Positions 62,392 through 64,000 of a stretch of DNA of 64,000 nt are shown here, in pieces. A program made the position numbers and the translations under genes. Source of the stretch: Styela clava (lineage: Eukaryota > Chordata > Ascidiacea > Stolidobranchia > Styelidae); the NCBI RefSeq assembly GCF_964204865.1, contig NC_135263.1, positions 12,879,426-12,943,425 of the forward strand. Reading direction: 5' to 3'. The notes under the pieces were generated by a model that was not told where the DNA came from, did no database searches, and saw only the letters and a list, made by a program, of their open reading frames with translations. Numbering within the stretch: the stretch's first letter is position 1; every line of letters starts with the position of its first letter.

Positions 62392-62454
62392 TTCATTTCA
62401 TCGTTTTTGTTAGGGTTACATGTAGCTCACGGTGGAATGATGAAAATCAGCCAG

Positions 62455-62954
62455 GCGCGCAGTCAGGATTTTCGAAAGGGGGTGTTTCAAAACCGAAAAT
62501 TTCATTCCCTTATGAAACAGTCGCCGCGATTACGCGCTCGTTAAAAAGGCCGAGTTTTTCAGCGTATACCAAATTTTCTCTCCAGTAAAATATTCATTTC
62601 ATGACAGCTACGAGAATCTAAAACTTTCTCCTATATTGATATAATTTTGTGTCCAACGTAACTCGCGGTTACGTCTTCTTGCGTCAAAATATAAACATTA
62701 TTAGTCTGAAATACCACTCAATCTTTTGATGTAAAAATATGAGATAAACATGCCTAATTGTATTTAGTTTCGATTGATTGTATAATAACTCCCAGCGAAT
62801 TTCAATTCCGGGCAAAAATAAAGTAATTATTATCGTTGTCGTGAAATAATTGTTGTGATTCAGGGAGAATAAACACAAACTAAAAGCACGCGGTATTTGC
62901 GACTTTTTCAGTTTTCCAAAAATTTGAAAGGAGGGGGTGATTGACTGCACACGC
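62455..62954. mobile_element. Possible second nested element
   Basis: GCGCGCAGTCA at the left and, inverted, TGACTGCACACGC at the right could be short terminal inverted repeats of a roughly 500-bp insertion. GAAAGGGGGTG-type sequence lies near both ends but in direct orientation, and no target duplication is visible, so the delimitation is weak. Confidence 0.3.
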
Positions 62955-63173
62955 TTATCTACACCGATTTTGGGTACAGATTTCGGCCTCTCGTCGATTG
63001 CATTTAAATATATATTGCATGTTTTTTCAATGAATTTGTCGATTTGTTATTTTTTGTTCAATTGTAGAATGTTTTCGCACTACGAAAATAAATATTTGAA
63101 TATGGCTCAAATCGCTTGGCGTGCCATGAAAAATCTTCTCGCGTGCCAGGGGTTGCCGACCCCTGGTCTAGTG

Positions 63174-64000
63174 AGACAAGGTGACTCATATCAACACAAT
63201 GATAAAATATATACGACGTACATGAATGTACTATTCCGAGCCAAGGACGAATCCAACTTTCTTTCATGAACAGGGGTAAACGGAATCGATTTGAGTTACA
63301 TTAACATTATATACTCGAAACGTCCATCTTGATTCAAACAATCTTTTATTTGAAAATTAAAAGTGGGATTTTATCGTTTATTCAGAGAATTTACATAATT
63401 ATCAACAAGCCGTATTTTTGAGTTGCTGCTGCAACATGATGGCGAATTTATGATTTTTAATATATACAGCTTTAATAGACGTATTTATGTCACGGTTCTT
63501 CATTGCTATTTCAAATCTTTCTCTTGCTCAGAATTATATTCGGGTTCCAAGTTTTTGCCGTTTAGTCGTTTCTAGGTTCGAACCATCTAAATTAGCTGAT
63601 TCAAGTATCTGAGAAGGTGACGAATTCAAGTCGGGTCAATGAATTGAAGCTACCCAATACTGCTTCCTATATTTACATTAAAAGCATCAAAAGTTGCGAG
63701 AAACTGTAAAATACTTATATGAAAATATCTCATAAACATCATCAAAATGGGGAACTGGGCTAATGTGTGTGTGTGTGTAATATGAAAGTATGACGCTTTT
63801 ACCAAATAAAGTCCTTTGCTATTAATAACAAACTTTTTGTCCCAACCGCCAATTGAGCAAAACGATCCATAAATGCACCGCCTAGTGTTTTTTGTATTCA
63901 TGTATTCCGCCGAGCGAGTACTAATAACGGGTGGCACAAGCATGGATATCCGTACATAGGGCATTTCTCATCATGCGATGGAAATCAAATTTTGAAGTGG
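63174..64000. other. Right flank, no gene recognised
   Basis: AT-rich sequence with a (TG)n microsatellite at about 63763-63778. A minus-strand ORF of 104 codons at 63650-63964 lacks features of a known family. Confidence 0.45.

Larger units (their letters stand above)
61841..63165. mobile_element. hAT-type composite element with perfect 8-bp duplication
   Basis: AGGGGGTCGGCAAC at the left is matched in inverse by GGTTGCCGACCCCTG at the right, and GTCTAGTG is repeated exactly at 61833-61840 and 63166-63173. The left end appears to have lost the leading C and gained a G. The 1325-bp interior has no transposase and is partly made of other insertions (a fold-back element at 62158-62391 and a possible second one at 62455-62954). 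TCGGCAAC ends are shared with the element at 27696-28333, so both may have been mobilised by related transposases. Confidence 0.88.

Noticed and set aside
62205..62588. A 127-codon plus-strand ORF
   Set aside because: It runs through the fold-back element and its flank inside the hAT derivative; no protein features.
1..64000. CRISPR arrays, operons, phage or bacterial genes, tunicate spliced-leader RNA gene
   Set aside because: No short regular repeat-spacer pattern or prokaryotic gene layout exists. I looked for, but did not see, a sequence like the known Ciona spliced leader.

Overview
The window is animal nuclear DNA: AT-rich, with split genes (GT-AG introns of about 60 bp to 5.3 kb), TATA-box promoters, AATAAA-type signals and many short non-autonomous transposons. 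A voltage-sensing phosphatase closely resembling the ascidian (Ciona) protein, in a compact AT-rich genome, suggests a tunicate or another invertebrate deuterostome. That assignment is inference. All exon models were assembled by eye from splice signals, reading phase and family similarity; no transcript evidence was available.

Four split genes can be supported, each with a coding length divisible by three. (1) 2604-9184, minus: a predicted N-myristoylated protein with two CAP (GAPR-1/GLIPR2-like) domains joined by a Ser/Lys/Thr-rich linker, 643 residues. It has a second internal TATA box and start (about 4.4 kb) and an intronic poly(A) signal (about 6.4 kb), so it may yield one double-CAP and two single-CAP proteins. 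(2) 14547-20679, minus: a voltage-sensing phosphatase (VSP) of 865 residues with complete S1-S4, PTEN-like phosphatase and C2 parts, and an unusually long acidic N-terminus. (3) 34239-47348, plus: a Goliath-family PA-TM-RING E3 ubiquitin ligase, 399 residues. (4) 58532-60938, plus: a LAMP-like type I membrane protein, 308 residues, with a long cytoplasmic tail. These genes do not form an operon. Three of the four (CAP, RING and LAMP-like) look like membrane or endolysosomal trafficking proteins, but nothing shows that they work together.

Most of the rest is mobile DNA. It includes a hAT transposon with one frameshift in its transposase (49571-52599) and five hAT-type deletion derivatives, three of them with perfect 8-bp target duplications. 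A roughly 250-bp element carries a palindromic TGACGTCA site and an AACAA duplication (five main copies). A higher-order tandem repeat of about 1.25 kb spans 24.1-26.7 kb. There is also a TA-flanked element partly amplified together with a Cys-rich (CXC-like) gene fragment (29.6-31.4 kb), a tRNA-derived SINE inside the CAP gene, and a diverged U6 snRNA-like sequence at 1.6-1.7 kb. The stretches 9.25-14.5, 20.7-23.6, 47.5-49.6 and 53.8-58.4 kb hold no gene I could recognise.
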